64,000 nt of DNA from positions 1-64,000 of the forward strand of contig NZ_JAKLTR010000023.1 of the NCBI RefSeq assembly GCF_022012415.1. Direction: 5' to 3'. This document shows, piece by piece, positions 1 to 7,965 of the stretch. The notes beneath the pieces are model-generated. The model was not told the DNA's origin and did no database searches. It worked only from the letters and a program-made list of their open reading frames with translations. Position 1 is the first letter of the stretch; each line of letters starts with the position of its first letter. A program made the translations under genes and the position numbers. The DNA comes from Terrimonas ginsenosidimutans (GTDB lineage Bacteria; Bacteroidota; Bacteroidia; Chitinophagales; Chitinophagaceae).

Positions 1-126
1 ACGAACTGAAACACTCCTCCGGCGAGTTTTTTTGGTGCAGGTGACATCCTCCCATTTTTAGCCATTTTTTCCCAGCCTTGATTTTTTTTTGTTACTTTTT
101 TTGCATCAAGGCAAAAAAAGTAAACG

Positions 127-201
127 GAGTCTTTCGACCTCCCGTCGAAAAAAAGCGCCTTGCCCGCCCGGCAAAAAAGAGTCTTTCGACCTCCCGTCGA
201 A
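127..201. repeat. Twin identical mini-hairpins upstream of gldC
   Basis: An exact 23-base unit occurs at 127-149 and again at 179-201. Each copy contains the small hairpin TTCGAC-CTCCC-GTCGAA (6-bp stem, 5-base loop) and is preceded by an A-rich run. Another inverted repeat, GCCTTGAT at 75-82 and ATCAAGGC at 105-112, lies just upstream. The array sits before the gldC -7 box. Its function is unknown; being a local duplication, it may be a small member of the intergenic repeat theme seen across this window. Confidence 0.7.
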
Positions 202-225
202 TAAAACCACCTTCCCCGAAATCAT

Positions 226-233
226 TACCTTTG
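226..233 (+). promoter_or_regulatory. -7 promoter box of gldC
   Basis: TACCTTTG matches the Bacteroidota primary-sigma -7 consensus TAnnTTTG and lies 21 bases before the chosen gldC start. No clear -33 TTG is visible at the expected distance. Confidence 0.5.
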
Positions 234-254
234 CCCCTTCAACTAAAAAACACT

Positions 255-605
255 ATGGCTTCATCAAGTATTATTATCGACGTAAATACCGACGACAAAC
301 GAGTTCCCGACGCCATTAGCTGGAAAGCAACCGACTCTACCATGGAGAACGCACAGAAAGCAAAAGCCATGATGCTCGCCTTCTGGGATGGTGCGGAAAA
401 AACCGCGCTGAGGATCGACCTGTGGACAAAAGAAATGATGGTAGATGAAATGGCCGACTTCTTTTACCAGACCCTGATGACAATGGCGGACACCTATGGC
501 CGCGCAACACAACACCAGGAACTCGTAGTGGATATGAAAAACTTCGCAAAGGAATTTTATGAAAAATTCCGCGAAAAGCAATTGAAGGAAAATAAAGCGT
601 CCTGA
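255..605 (+). CDS. gldC: Gliding motility protein GldC
   Basis: Encodes 116 residues resembling GldC, a small soluble cytoplasmic protein linked to gliding motility in Bacteroidota, whose biochemical role is still unclear. The family hallmark is visible in the middle: LRIDLWTKEMMVDEM, followed by FFYQTLMTMADTYGRAT. The frame is open further upstream to position 78, but that part reads as low-complexity K/R/F sequence across the twin hairpin repeats. The ATG at 255, downstream of a -7 box, gives the normal family length. No signal peptide or membrane segment is present. YqeY follows after 48 bases on the same strand. The call rests on recognising the family motif. Confidence 0.85.
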   Translation: MASSSIIIDVNTDDKRVPDAISWKATDSTMENAQKAKAMMLAFWDGAEKTALRIDLWTKEMMVDEMADFFYQTLMTMADTYGRATQHQELVVDMKNFAKEFYEKFREKQLKENKAS

Positions 606-653
606 TCAGGAACAGTAATCAGACTTCTATAATCTCTCAAAATTTCTGGAAAT

Positions 654-1106
654 ATGAGCTTAGAGCAAAAAATAATGACAGAACTCAAAGCTGCGATGAT
701 CGCTAAAAATGAAGGCGCTCTCCGTAGCCTCCGTGCAATAAAAGCTGCGATCCTGCTTGCAAAAACTTCTGAAGGCTCCAAAGGCGATCTTACTGAAGAC
801 GACGAAACAAAACTGTTGCAGAAACTGGTAAAGCAGCGTAGAGATTCGCTGGATATCTTCCTGCAGCAAAACCGTCCGGACCTCGCTGAAAAAGAAAAAG
901 AAGAGCTGGAAGTGATTGAAAAATTTCTGCCAAAACAATTATCTCCCGAAGAACTGAAAGCAGAAGTTGCGGCGATCATTGCCTCAACAGGAGCCAGTTC
1001 TCCTGCTGATATGGGTAAAGTGATGGGGGTTGCGACAAAGCAACTCGCAGGTAAAGCAGATGGCAAAGCCATCTCCGCACTGGTGAAAGAACTGCTGGCG
1101 AAATAA
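654..1106 (+). CDS. yqeY: GatB/YqeY domain protein
   Basis: A 150-residue YqeY-family protein, close to the usual length. The family is a free-standing version of the helical tail domain of the GatB subunit of tRNA amidotransferase. It is thought to be tRNA-associated, but its exact role is not established. Visible family features are the helical N-terminus (SLEQKIMTELKAAM, ALRSLRAIKAAI), the central LLQKLVKQRRDSLDIF, and the C-terminal ADMGKVMGVATKQLAGKADG followed by VKELL. The start ATG at 654 is the first in the frame. It lies 48 bases after gldC and may be co-transcribed with it. An inverted repeat starts 26 bases after the stop. Confidence 0.9.
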   Translation: MSLEQKIMTELKAAMIAKNEGALRSLRAIKAAILLAKTSEGSKGDLTEDDETKLLQKLVKQRRDSLDIFLQQNRPDLAEKEKEELEVIEKFLPKQLSPEELKAEVAAIIASTGASSPADMGKVMGVATKQLAGKADGKAISALVKELLAK

Positions 1107-1131
1107 ATCTGGCTGCAAAGCCGTTAGAAGC

Positions 1132-1218
1132 TCTCTGACGGATGACAATGGCCGGTGGCGTAATCAGGAAGATGTTTTTCACTGGTTCGGCCAACAGCCA
1201 TTGGTCATCCGTCAGAGA
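1132..1218. repeat. Inverted repeat, GGATGACCGATGGC word family
   Basis: Arms at 1132-1152 and 1197-1218 are complementary over 21 bases except for one bulged G, around a 44-base loop. The right arm ends 9 bases before the cvpA start. The arms share the word GGATGAC-AATGGC with repeats near 14950 and 55080. Confidence 0.8.
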
Positions 1219-1227
1219 TTTCTCCTT

Positions 1228-1776
1228 ATGATTCTCGACATCTTATTCATAATACTTCTTGTTTTTGCTGTGATCCGCGGGTTCCAGCGAGGATTGATCG
1301 TGGGGATCTTTTCTTTCGTTGCAATTATCGTCGGTCTTGCCGCGGCGATCAAACTTTCTGCGGTAGCGGCTGATTATCTTGGCGAAAACACCAACGTGTC
1401 AAAACAATGGCTGCCGGTGCTTTCTTTTCTCATCGTATTCATCGGCGTTGTATTGCTGATCAGGCTTGGCGCAAACCTGCTGCAAAAGTCTGTTGAAGCC
1501 GTTATGATGGGATGGGCAAACAGGCTGGGCGGTATTATTTTCTACATTGCTATTTATACGATCGTTTACAGTATTCTTCTCTTTTATGCCACACAGCTAA
1601 AGCTGCTTTCCCCGGAAACAGCGGAAAAATCTGTCGTATACGGGATCATAGCGCCCTGGGGGCCTGCCCTGATCGATGCCATCGGCGCCGTATTACCTTT
1701 CTTTAAAGACATGTTCAAAGAACTGGAAGATTTTTTTGAATCCGGTGCAAACCAGCTTCAGCAGCACAGTGCCTGA
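1228..1776 (+). CDS. CvpA family membrane protein
   Basis: Encodes 182 residues with four hydrophobic segments (roughly 1-17, 21-43, 63-82 and 100-123) and a short amphipathic C-terminus. The start MILDILFIILLVFAVIRG and the RGFQRGLIVG motif between segments 1 and 2 are typical of CvpA, a family named for colicin V production in E. coli. The family also affects envelope stress resistance elsewhere; its molecular function is unknown. An alternative in-frame TTG at 1201 lies inside the right arm of the inverted repeat, so the ATG at 1228 is preferred. A 490-bp gap follows. Confidence 0.8.
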   Translation: MILDILFIILLVFAVIRGFQRGLIVGIFSFVAIIVGLAAAIKLSAVAADYLGENTNVSKQWLPVLSFLIVFIGVVLLIRLGANLLQKSVEAVMMGWANRLGGIIFYIAIYTIVYSILLFYATQLKLLSPETAEKSVVYGIIAPWGPALIDAIGAVLPFFKDMFKELEDFFESGANQLQQHSA

Positions 1777-2196
1777 TCCCTCACCCGAAGCTTCGAAAAG
1801 TGCCGGTCTTCCCGTCTGAGTACAAGATGACCGGGCCACGGCTGAATTTCAGTCAGGGCGGCTGCTCTGAGCAGGGTTCGTTCGGGATGCCTCCTCTTTT
1901 CCTCCTCTATTCCTCCTCTTTGGGTCCTCGGAATCGGGAACCAACCATAGGAGAACCGGGGTAGATCCGAGAAGGCAAAGAGAAGAAATCAGAACTCGTC
2001 ATACTCACCTGCGGGTTCGTCACACCTTAAGACATTTTCCGTCATTTCCTGCATCCCGGCTGGAAAAAGGTCGCTGAACGGGGATTTTAGTACCTCCTTA
2101 CTGCCACGGATAAAAAGAAACCTTAAAAGGCAGGAACGGTAAAATTCCAGGCAGGATCATTCAGAAAAAAGACAGCACTAACCCCGCACTTTTAAC
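1777..2196. other. Intergenic gap with CTCCTCTTT word repeat
   Basis: No convincing gene in either strand. At 1889-1921 the word CTCCTCT is repeated three times at an 11-base period. The segment 1911-1930 is imperfectly complementary to 1967-1986 (CCTCCTCTTTGGG versus CAAAGAGAAG). This looks like a weaker member of the word-built inverted repeats in this window. The remainder up to the promoter at 2197 shows nothing recognisable. Confidence 0.5.
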
Positions 2197-2227
2197 TTGC
2201 CTGTACACACAGTTTCCTATATCTTTG
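2197..2227 (+). promoter_or_regulatory. Bacteroidota promoter (TTG-N20-TATCTTTG)
   Basis: A -33 TTG at 2197-2199, a 20-base spacer and a perfect -7 box TATCTTTG at 2220-2227 make one of the two most complete promoters in the window. It predicts a leader of roughly 30 bases before the start at 2266. Confidence 0.75.
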
Positions 2228-2265
2228 ATTAGTCCATTAGGTTAGTAGACTACAAATCCATCCAG

Positions 2266-3480
2266 ATGAAATTGAACTATCTTGGTTTTGCCGTTCCATT
2301 ATTCCTGTTTTTCATTGGTCTTGAATACCTCTATTCAAAGCGAAAGGGAAAGAATTTCTTTCAGTATGCTGAATCCGTCGCAAATCTGAACGTCGGTATA
2401 GCCGAGCGTTTGCTGGATATTTTCACCACTACTTTGTTCTTTGGTGTGTTCGTGTACATTCATGAGCACTTTGCCATTTTTGATATCAAAGCCGGATGGT
2501 TCACCTGGGTTTTACTTTTCCTCGCTACCGATCTTGTATGGTACTGGTATCACCGGCTGGCACATGAGATCAATGCGTTCTGGGCGGTCCATGTGGTGCA
2601 TCATCAGAGTGAGGACTTCAATTACACCGTTTCTGCCCGCATTACCGTGTTTCAGGCTGTCGTTCGCTGTATGTTCTGGGCTGTACTGCCTCTGCTCGGT
2701 TTTCCTCCGGTAATGATCTCGATCTTTTTACTGATACATGGGATTTATCCCTTCTTCATACATACCCGCGCGCTGGGAAAATGGGGTTGGTTTGAGAAAA
2801 TCCTGGTAACGCCCAGCCATCATGGAATTCACCATGCATCGAACCCGGAATACCTGGATAAGAACTATGGAGATGTGTTGATCATCTGGGACAAGTTATT
2901 CGGCACTTTTGTTGAAGAAAAGAAAGAAGTGGAGATTGTTTATGGGTTAACGAAACCACTGAACAGTCATAGCTTTTTATGGCAGCATTTTCATTTCCCC
3001 CTGGAGATCTATATGAACTTCCGGTATGCCAAAGGCATTAAAGCGAAATGGAAAGTGTTGTTTGGAAAGCCGGACGACCTGGATCCAAGATACCGTTCGA
3101 TACTGGAAAGAAAGTTGTTGAATGTCCGGTTACACAACCGACCCGCCACTCCGGCGATCAGGCAGTATGTGACCGCACAGACGATTTTCTGTATGGTGTT
3201 GTTGTTTGGCGTTATTTTATTCGAACATTATCTGAATGGATTACAACTATTTTTGTCGTCAGCGTTTATATTTATAAGCCTGATCAATAGCGGCGCAGTA
3301 CTTGATCAGCGAAAGTGGATCTTTTACCTGGAGTATGCACGGGCTGTGCTGGTTATGATCGCAGTCGGCGTCTATTATCCTAACGGATGGCTGCTGACAG
3401 GGATCTTCGCAGCGGTAGCATTACTGACCTGGTACTTTCGTGCTATACGGCGTTATTATTTCAGGATTTTATATACATAA
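2266..3480 (+). CDS. Sterol desaturase / fatty acid hydroxylase family enzyme
   Basis: A 404-residue integral membrane di-iron oxygenase. The histidine clusters that bind the iron pair are clear: HRLAHE near residue 102, HVVHH near 109-113, HTR near 166, and HHGIHH near 185-190. At least six hydrophobic segments surround them, with four more near the C-terminus (roughly 305-400). The length and extra C-terminal membrane segments resemble alkylglycerol-monooxygenase-like members rather than the shorter C-5 sterol desaturases. The substrate is therefore probably a membrane lipid or lipid-like alkyl chain, but this is inferred. The gene has its own promoter and stands alone. The histidine pattern makes the family call firm; the substrate is unknown. 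Confidence 0.85.
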   Translation: MKLNYLGFAVPLFLFFIGLEYLYSKRKGKNFFQYAESVANLNVGIAERLLDIFTTTLFFGVFVYIHEHFAIFDIKAGWFTWVLLFLATDLVWYWYHRLAHEINAFWAVHVVHHQSEDFNYTVSARITVFQAVVRCMFWAVLPLLGFPPVMISIFLLIHGIYPFFIHTRALGKWGWFEKILVTPSHHGIHHASNPEYLDKNYGDVLIIWDKLFGTFVEEKKEVEIVYGLTKPLNSHSFLWQHFHFPLEIYMNFRYAKGIKAKWKVLFGKPDDLDPRYRSILERKLLNVRLHNRPATPAIRQYVTAQTIFCMVLLFGVILFEHYLNGLQLFLSSAFIFISLINSGAVLDQRKWIFYLEYARAVLVMIAVGVYYPNGWLLTGIFAAVALLTWYFRAIRRYYFRILYT

Positions 3481-3516
3481 GCCAGCGAGGCCCCGCAGTT
3501 TACCTTATCTGATTGT

Positions 3517-3546
3517 TTTGGGGTGTGACTCAGTCTGTTATCTTTG
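3517..3546 (+). promoter_or_regulatory. Bacteroidota promoter (TTTG-N18-TATCTTTG)
   Basis: TTTG at 3517-3520 and a perfect -7 box TATCTTTG at 3539-3546, separated by 18 bases. It predicts a leader of about 75-80 bases for the alpha/beta hydrolase that starts at 3631. Confidence 0.65.
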
Positions 3547-3630
3547 CATCAACAAGTAAAGAGTTCAGCCACTGGGCTGGTTATATGCTGCAAAACGATT
3601 ATTTTAGCAAAAATTAACGGTTACTGCGGA

Positions 3631-4410
3631 ATGAGTTACGAGATAAAACAGGATGATAAGTTCAGGTTTATTGAAGAAGGCGAGGGCGAACCGCTCGTAT
3701 TGCTGCATGGACTGTTTGGGGCGATGAGCAATTTTGGACCACTGATTGATTACTTCAAACAGTACAACAAAGTTGTCGTGCCCATCCTTCCTCTGCTGGA
3801 TATGGATATTCTGCACACATCAGTGGGTGGACTGGCGAAGTTTGTTCACAAATTCATCGAAACACGAGGCTATAAAAATGTACACCTCCTGGGTAATTCC
3901 CTTGGTGGACATGTGGGATTGGTATATGTTTTAAAGAACGAACCAACCAGCATCAAGTCGATCATTCTTACCGGTAGTTCAGGTCTGTTTGAGAACGGCA
4001 TGGGAGATTCTTATCCCAAACGCGGAGATTATGAATATATCAGGAAAAAAACAGAATTGACTTTTTACGACCCTGCAATGGCGACGAAAGAGTTGGTTGA
4101 CGAGGTCTTTGGCATCACCAACAATCGCCTGAAGGTGATCAAGATCATCGCACTGGCAAAAAGTGCCATCCGGAATAATCTGGGTGAAGAACTCAATCAG
4201 ATCAAACTTCCTACGTTACTTATATGGGGAAATAATGATACCATCACCCCTCCATTTGTAGCAAGAGAGTTTAATAAGTTGATACCCAACAGCGAACTTT
4301 ACTTTATAGACAAATGTGGCCACGCACCAATGATGGAGGTGCCGGACGAATTCAATGTGATCCTTCACAAATTTTTGAAAAAACTCAATGAGCCTGCAAC
4401 AGTAAGCTGA
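3631..4410 (+). CDS. Alpha/beta hydrolase
   Basis: A 259-residue alpha/beta-hydrolase-fold enzyme, predicted cytoplasmic. Visible elements are the oxyanion strand-loop LLHGLFG (about residue 27), the nucleophile elbow GNSLGGH (about residue 91), the acid loop WGNNDTITP (about residue 204) and the catalytic histidine in KCGHAPMME (about residue 231). These give a complete Ser-Asp-His triad. The frame is open back to a TTG at 3544, but that region begins inside the -7 box, so the ATG at 3631 is chosen. A CBS-domain gene follows 39 bases later and may share the transcript. The substrate cannot be told from the sequence. Confidence 0.85.
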   Translation: MSYEIKQDDKFRFIEEGEGEPLVLLHGLFGAMSNFGPLIDYFKQYNKVVVPILPLLDMDILHTSVGGLAKFVHKFIETRGYKNVHLLGNSLGGHVGLVYVLKNEPTSIKSIILTGSSGLFENGMGDSYPKRGDYEYIRKKTELTFYDPAMATKELVDEVFGITNNRLKVIKIIALAKSAIRNNLGEELNQIKLPTLLIWGNNDTITPPFVAREFNKLIPNSELYFIDKCGHAPMMEVPDEFNVILHKFLKKLNEPATVS

Positions 4411-4449
4411 TCATTGAGGTCTTTGTAAAAAAATAAGGAGCCGCTATCC

Positions 4450-5112
4450 ATGTTGACAGGAGAATTACGATCTCAAAATCTGCCCTATCTGCATCTGCAG
4501 GATAAAGTGTACCAGGCGCTTCAGCTGATGAATGACAACCAGGTAACACATCTTCCGATCGTGGACGGGGAAAAATATGTCGGTATCATCGGCGAAGATG
4601 ATCTTCTTCAGGTTGACAACGATCATGACGCACTTGCATCTCTACAGCAATCATTTGGCAACTCTTCGGTTAAAAACTCTGAACATTTTCTGAAAGCCAT
4701 TCAACTGGCCGCTGAAAATGGCCTTAGCGTTGTACCCGTGGTTAATGATGCAAATGAACTGACCGGCGCGGTAGCCTACAGCGACCTGCTCAAAAATGCA
4801 TCTGAATTCATGAGCCTCAATGAACCAGGAGGGCTGATCGTGCTGGAAATGGAGAGCAACCAGTACTCCTTCAACGAGATCAGCAAACTGGTTGAGACCA
4901 ACGATGCGCAGATCACGCAGCTGAATACGCACAATGATGGCGAAACCGGGATGATGCAGGTAACCATCCGTATCAATAAGCCGGAGGTTTCAGACATCGT
5001 TGCCACTTTCCAACGCTACGAATACAACGTAAAATATTACTTCGGAGAAGAACTCTATGCGAACGAACTCCGGAATAATTATGATAATCTGATGAACTAC
5101 CTGAAGATTTAA
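4450..5112 (+). CDS. CBS domain protein
   Basis: A 220-residue cytoplasmic protein with two CBS motifs in the first 120 residues (VYQALQLMNDNQVTHLPIVDG, then AIQLAAENGLSVVPVV with AVAYSDLL). A C-terminal part of about 90 residues (GLIVLEMESNQYSFNEIS onward) has the alternating pattern of an ACT-like fold. CBS pairs usually bind adenine nucleotides, and an ACT-like partner would suggest small-molecule sensing, as in AcuB-like proteins. No catalytic domain is present, so it is probably a regulator of another protein. A REP-like hairpin and a BamA-family gene lie downstream. Confidence 0.8.
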   Translation: MLTGELRSQNLPYLHLQDKVYQALQLMNDNQVTHLPIVDGEKYVGIIGEDDLLQVDNDHDALASLQQSFGNSSVKNSEHFLKAIQLAAENGLSVVPVVNDANELTGAVAYSDLLKNASEFMSLNEPGGLIVLEMESNQYSFNEISKLVETNDAQITQLNTHNDGETGMMQVTIRINKPEVSDIVATFQRYEYNVKYYFGEELYANELRNNYDNLMNYLKI

Positions 5113-5141
5113 TGGCTCCTGACCCAATGGCCGACTCTTCC

Positions 5142-5167
5142 TCAGCCGACGCTTTGGCGAAGGCTGA
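5142..5167. repeat. REP-like hairpin (TCAGCC...GGCTGA)
   Basis: A 6-bp stem TCAGCC/GGCTGA (5142-5147 and 5162-5167) encloses a GC-rich inner part containing CGCTTTGGCG. On the reverse strand the element reads through as AFAKASA. I recall that peptide from spurious ORFs in Chitinophagaceae, which suggests a dispersed repeat; that is memory, not a search. Confidence 0.5.
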
Positions 5168-5267
5168 ACCTGAACCCGCCACCTGACCTCCTAAAACTAA
5201 AACAGCCCAGTGTTTGGCGCTTGTGTGAAATCCGGTTAATTTAGATATCCTTAGCTCATCCGGCCTG

Positions 5268-6734
5268 ATGTATCGTGTTGCCAAATATTGCCTGTGGCTT
5301 TTATTAGCGCTTGCCTGCCACCAGTCCCTGCTCGCACAGGAATCTGGTGGGACAGAGGGAAAGCCTAAAAAAGAAAAACACGAAAAAAAATCGGAAGACA
5401 CCTATGTCGTTCCCGCAGGAGAATCTCCTTTCATCGTTCGCAACATTGTTATTTCCGGCAACCGGAAAACCCGCGATAATATCATTCTTCGCGAACTCTC
5501 TTTCAAATCGGGAGATGCATACCTTCTCCAGGATCTCGTCAATAAATTTGAACTCGCCCGTCAGCAACTCATGAACCTGGCCCTGTTCCATGAAGTGACC
5601 GTTGCATTGAAAAGTTTTGACGGCTATAAGGTAGATGTCGCCGTAACTGTCCGCGAAAGATGGTACCTGTTTCCCATTCCTTATCTGAGACCGGTTGACA
5701 GAAACCTCAATCAATGGATCGTTGAGCAAAAAGCCAGCCTTGACCGCGTGGACTATGGCATGAAGCTCATGTACAATAACGCAACGGGGCGCAATGATAA
5801 ACTTCGCGCCACTGTTATCAGTGGTTATTCCCGCCAGCTCTTGTTGAACTATGACAGGCCATATATCGATAAAAAAATGAGGATCGGCTTAAGCGTTGGT
5901 ATGTCTCTCGGGAAGAACCGCGAGATGAATTACAACACCGTCGATGATAAGCAGGTGTTCATAAAGGACAAGGGCTATCTCCGTAATTTCTGGCGTGGCT
6001 ATATGGAGTTATCCTACCGGAAAGCGATCCGCACAAGGCACCGCCTCGGGATTGCATATGCGACAGAAGAGCTTGCTGATACGATCGTCAAGCTCAATCC
6101 GGATTACTTCCCCGGAGGCAGGAAAAAGATCGCATTCCCGGAACTGTATTATTTCTTTAATTATACGTTCCTCGACTATATTCCATATCCAACAAAAGGG
6201 TATGCCGCTGAGCTTTATTTCAGCAAGAAAGGGATCGACAAATCTCTTAATTCGTGGGAAATGGGCATAAAAGGCTCGGGAAACTGGCCGGTGGGAAAAA
6301 AGACTTTTGTCAGTTTAAATAGTTTTGCGACGGTAAAACTTCCCTTCGATCAACCTTATTATAACCGGCGCCTGCTTGGTTATTCCAGCACATTCATGCA
6401 GGGATACGAGTATTATGTGGTCGATGGCGTTGCCGGAGGCTACCTGAAAGCTTCAGCAACAACGCGTCTGCTCAACTTCAATCTTAATTTCAAGGGGACG
6501 AAAAAAATCGCACCGCTCCGTATTCCTGTCAATATCTACGGGCGTGTCTATGGTAATACCGGCTATATCTATGATCCGCAGCCAGGCAAGAACTTCCTGG
6601 CCAACCGGATGCTCTTTTCATCGGGTATCGGCATAGACATCGTTACCTTCTATGATTTCGTTTTCAAACTCGACTGGTCATTTAACCAGCTTGGCCAGAA
6701 TGGACTTTTTTTCCACCGCCGCTCCATCTTCTAA
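5268..6734 (+). CDS. BamA/TamA family outer membrane protein with one POTRA-like domain
   Basis: A 488-residue protein with a signal peptide (cleavage likely after LLAQ, residue 24) and a Lys/Glu-rich linker. A POTRA-like domain spans about residues 48-128 (FIVRNIVISGNRKTRDNIILREL). The rest is rich in alternating aromatic strands, consistent with a surface-antigen type beta-barrel. It ends in phenylalanine, as BAM substrates often do. It is far shorter than the full-length BamA at 10038 and has one POTRA domain rather than five. It could be an accessory assembly or lipid-transport porin of the Omp85 class; the cargo is unknown. A word-built inverted repeat begins two bases after the stop. 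Confidence 0.75.
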   Translation: MYRVAKYCLWLLLALACHQSLLAQESGGTEGKPKKEKHEKKSEDTYVVPAGESPFIVRNIVISGNRKTRDNIILRELSFKSGDAYLLQDLVNKFELARQQLMNLALFHEVTVALKSFDGYKVDVAVTVRERWYLFPIPYLRPVDRNLNQWIVEQKASLDRVDYGMKLMYNNATGRNDKLRATVISGYSRQLLLNYDRPYIDKKMRIGLSVGMSLGKNREMNYNTVDDKQVFIKDKGYLRNFWRGYMELSYRKAIRTRHRLGIAYATEELADTIVKLNPDYFPGGRKKIAFPELYYFFNYTFLDYIPYPTKGYAAELYFSKKGIDKSLNSWEMGIKGSGNWPVGKKTFVSLNSFATVKLPFDQPYYNRRLLGYSSTFMQGYEYYVVDGVAGGYLKASATTRLLNFNLNFKGTKKIAPLRIPVNIYGRVYGNTGYIYDPQPGKNFLANRMLFSSGIGIDIVTFYDFVFKLDWSFNQLGQNGLFFHRRSIF

Positions 6735-6735
6735 A

Positions 6736-6917
6736 CGCGAATGCACACTAATGCCGCGAATGCACACTAGTGGCCGCGAATGCTGTTATCCTCCCATCGT
6801 GCGATCATTTAACATGGCTGGGCTAAATTATCATTCAATTATTCGGCATAATTAACGTAATTCGTATTATCGGAGGGTATTCGCGTCTATTCGCGGCCAT
6901 TCGTGCACTATTCGCGT
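6736..6917. repeat. Stop-to-start inverted repeat, CGCGAATG word family
   Basis: The left arm (6736-6796) repeats the words CGCGAATGCACACTA and CCGCGAATG. The right arm (6871-6917) is their imperfect complement, repeating ATTCGCG. The arms begin two bases after one stop codon and end at the base before the nadK ATG. The same words recur at 35934-36159. The 75-base interior is AT-rich and has no terminator. Confidence 0.85.
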
Positions 6918-7796
6918 ATGAAGGCAGCAATCTATAGCAGGGTATTTGAACAGGCTCAGAAAGATGATATCCAGATCTTTTTTGATGAGCTGGAGAAACA
7001 GAAGATCACACCCGTAATTTTTCAACATTTTTTTGATCAGATCAGAGATGTGATCCGGCTACCGGAGAACGCAGCTACGTTTTCCTTGTCAGAACATCTC
7101 ACAAGGGATACCGAGTTTATCATCAGCCTGGGAGGTGATGGTACTTTGCTTGATACCGTAACGCTGGTACGTGAAAAGAACATCTCTATCATGGGGATCA
7201 ACTTTGGACGGCTCGGTTTTCTTGCCGGCATTGGAAAGGAAGAGATCACGGAGGCCGTGCAGGCGATCGCCAGGCGGGGCTATATCATCGACAAACGGAC
7301 AATGATCCACCTCGATGCAGATCTTCCGCTCTTCGGGAATGTACCGTATGGCCTGAACGAATTCGCTGTACACAAACGCGATACCGCTGCAATGATCAAG
7401 ATCCACACTTACCTTAATGGTGAATTTCTGAATACCTACTGGGCCGATGGCCTGATCGTTGCCACACCGACAGGCTCAACGGGTTACTCACTCAGTTGCG
7501 GAGGCCCCGTTGTTTTCCCCGACTCCGGTAGCTTCGTGATCACTCCCGTGGCTCCCCACAATCTTAATGTACGCCCGCTGATCGTTCCGGACGACAACGT
7601 GATCTCTTTCGAAGTGGAAAGCCGCTCAGAAAATATAATCTGCTCGCTGGACTCACGCCGGGAGATCGTTGGAAAGAACGTTTCTCTTGCCGTTCGTAAA
7701 GAGAGCTTCACCATCAACTTGTTACGACTGGGCGAGAATAGCTTCCTCCAAACCCTCCAAAATAAACTCACCTGGGGCCTTGATAAGAGAAATTAA
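6918..7796 (+). CDS. nadK: NAD kinase
   Basis: A 292-residue cytoplasmic ATP-NAD kinase that makes NADP. The diagnostic glycine-aspartate motif GGDGTLLDT is near residue 75. NFGRLGFLAG follows, then the conserved NEFAVH and the glycine-rich TPTGSTGYSLSCGGP near residues 185-200. Its length is normal. The ATG at 6918 is preferred over an in-frame GTG at 6903, because the GTG lies within the arm of the inverted repeat. It heads the envelope cluster nadK - DUF6089 - uppS - bamA - skp - skp - murI, an arrangement I recall from other Bacteroidota. Confidence 0.93.
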   Translation: MKAAIYSRVFEQAQKDDIQIFFDELEKQKITPVIFQHFFDQIRDVIRLPENAATFSLSEHLTRDTEFIISLGGDGTLLDTVTLVREKNISIMGINFGRLGFLAGIGKEEITEAVQAIARRGYIIDKRTMIHLDADLPLFGNVPYGLNEFAVHKRDTAAMIKIHTYLNGEFLNTYWADGLIVATPTGSTGYSLSCGGPVVFPDSGSFVITPVAPHNLNVRPLIVPDDNVISFEVESRSENIICSLDSRREIVGKNVSLAVRKESFTINLLRLGENSFLQTLQNKLTWGLDKRN

Positions 7797-7965
7797 TGCT
7801 ATGCGGGATAAAAGAAAATGTCTATTTTTCCGTTCTCTATACGCCCCGATTTCTAAGGAAAACCCCCAGACAGACGCCAGGACCCGCTTTCATGATAAAT
7901 TTATTTATCCGTGACCCCTTGCGCCACTGCGGTAAACTAATTACCGAACATTATTTTATCCGGAC

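Noticed and set aside
6736-6917. CRISPR-like direct repeats among the word-built elements
   Set aside because: Units are not regularly spaced, there are no unique spacers of constant length, arms are inverted, and no cas genes are present.
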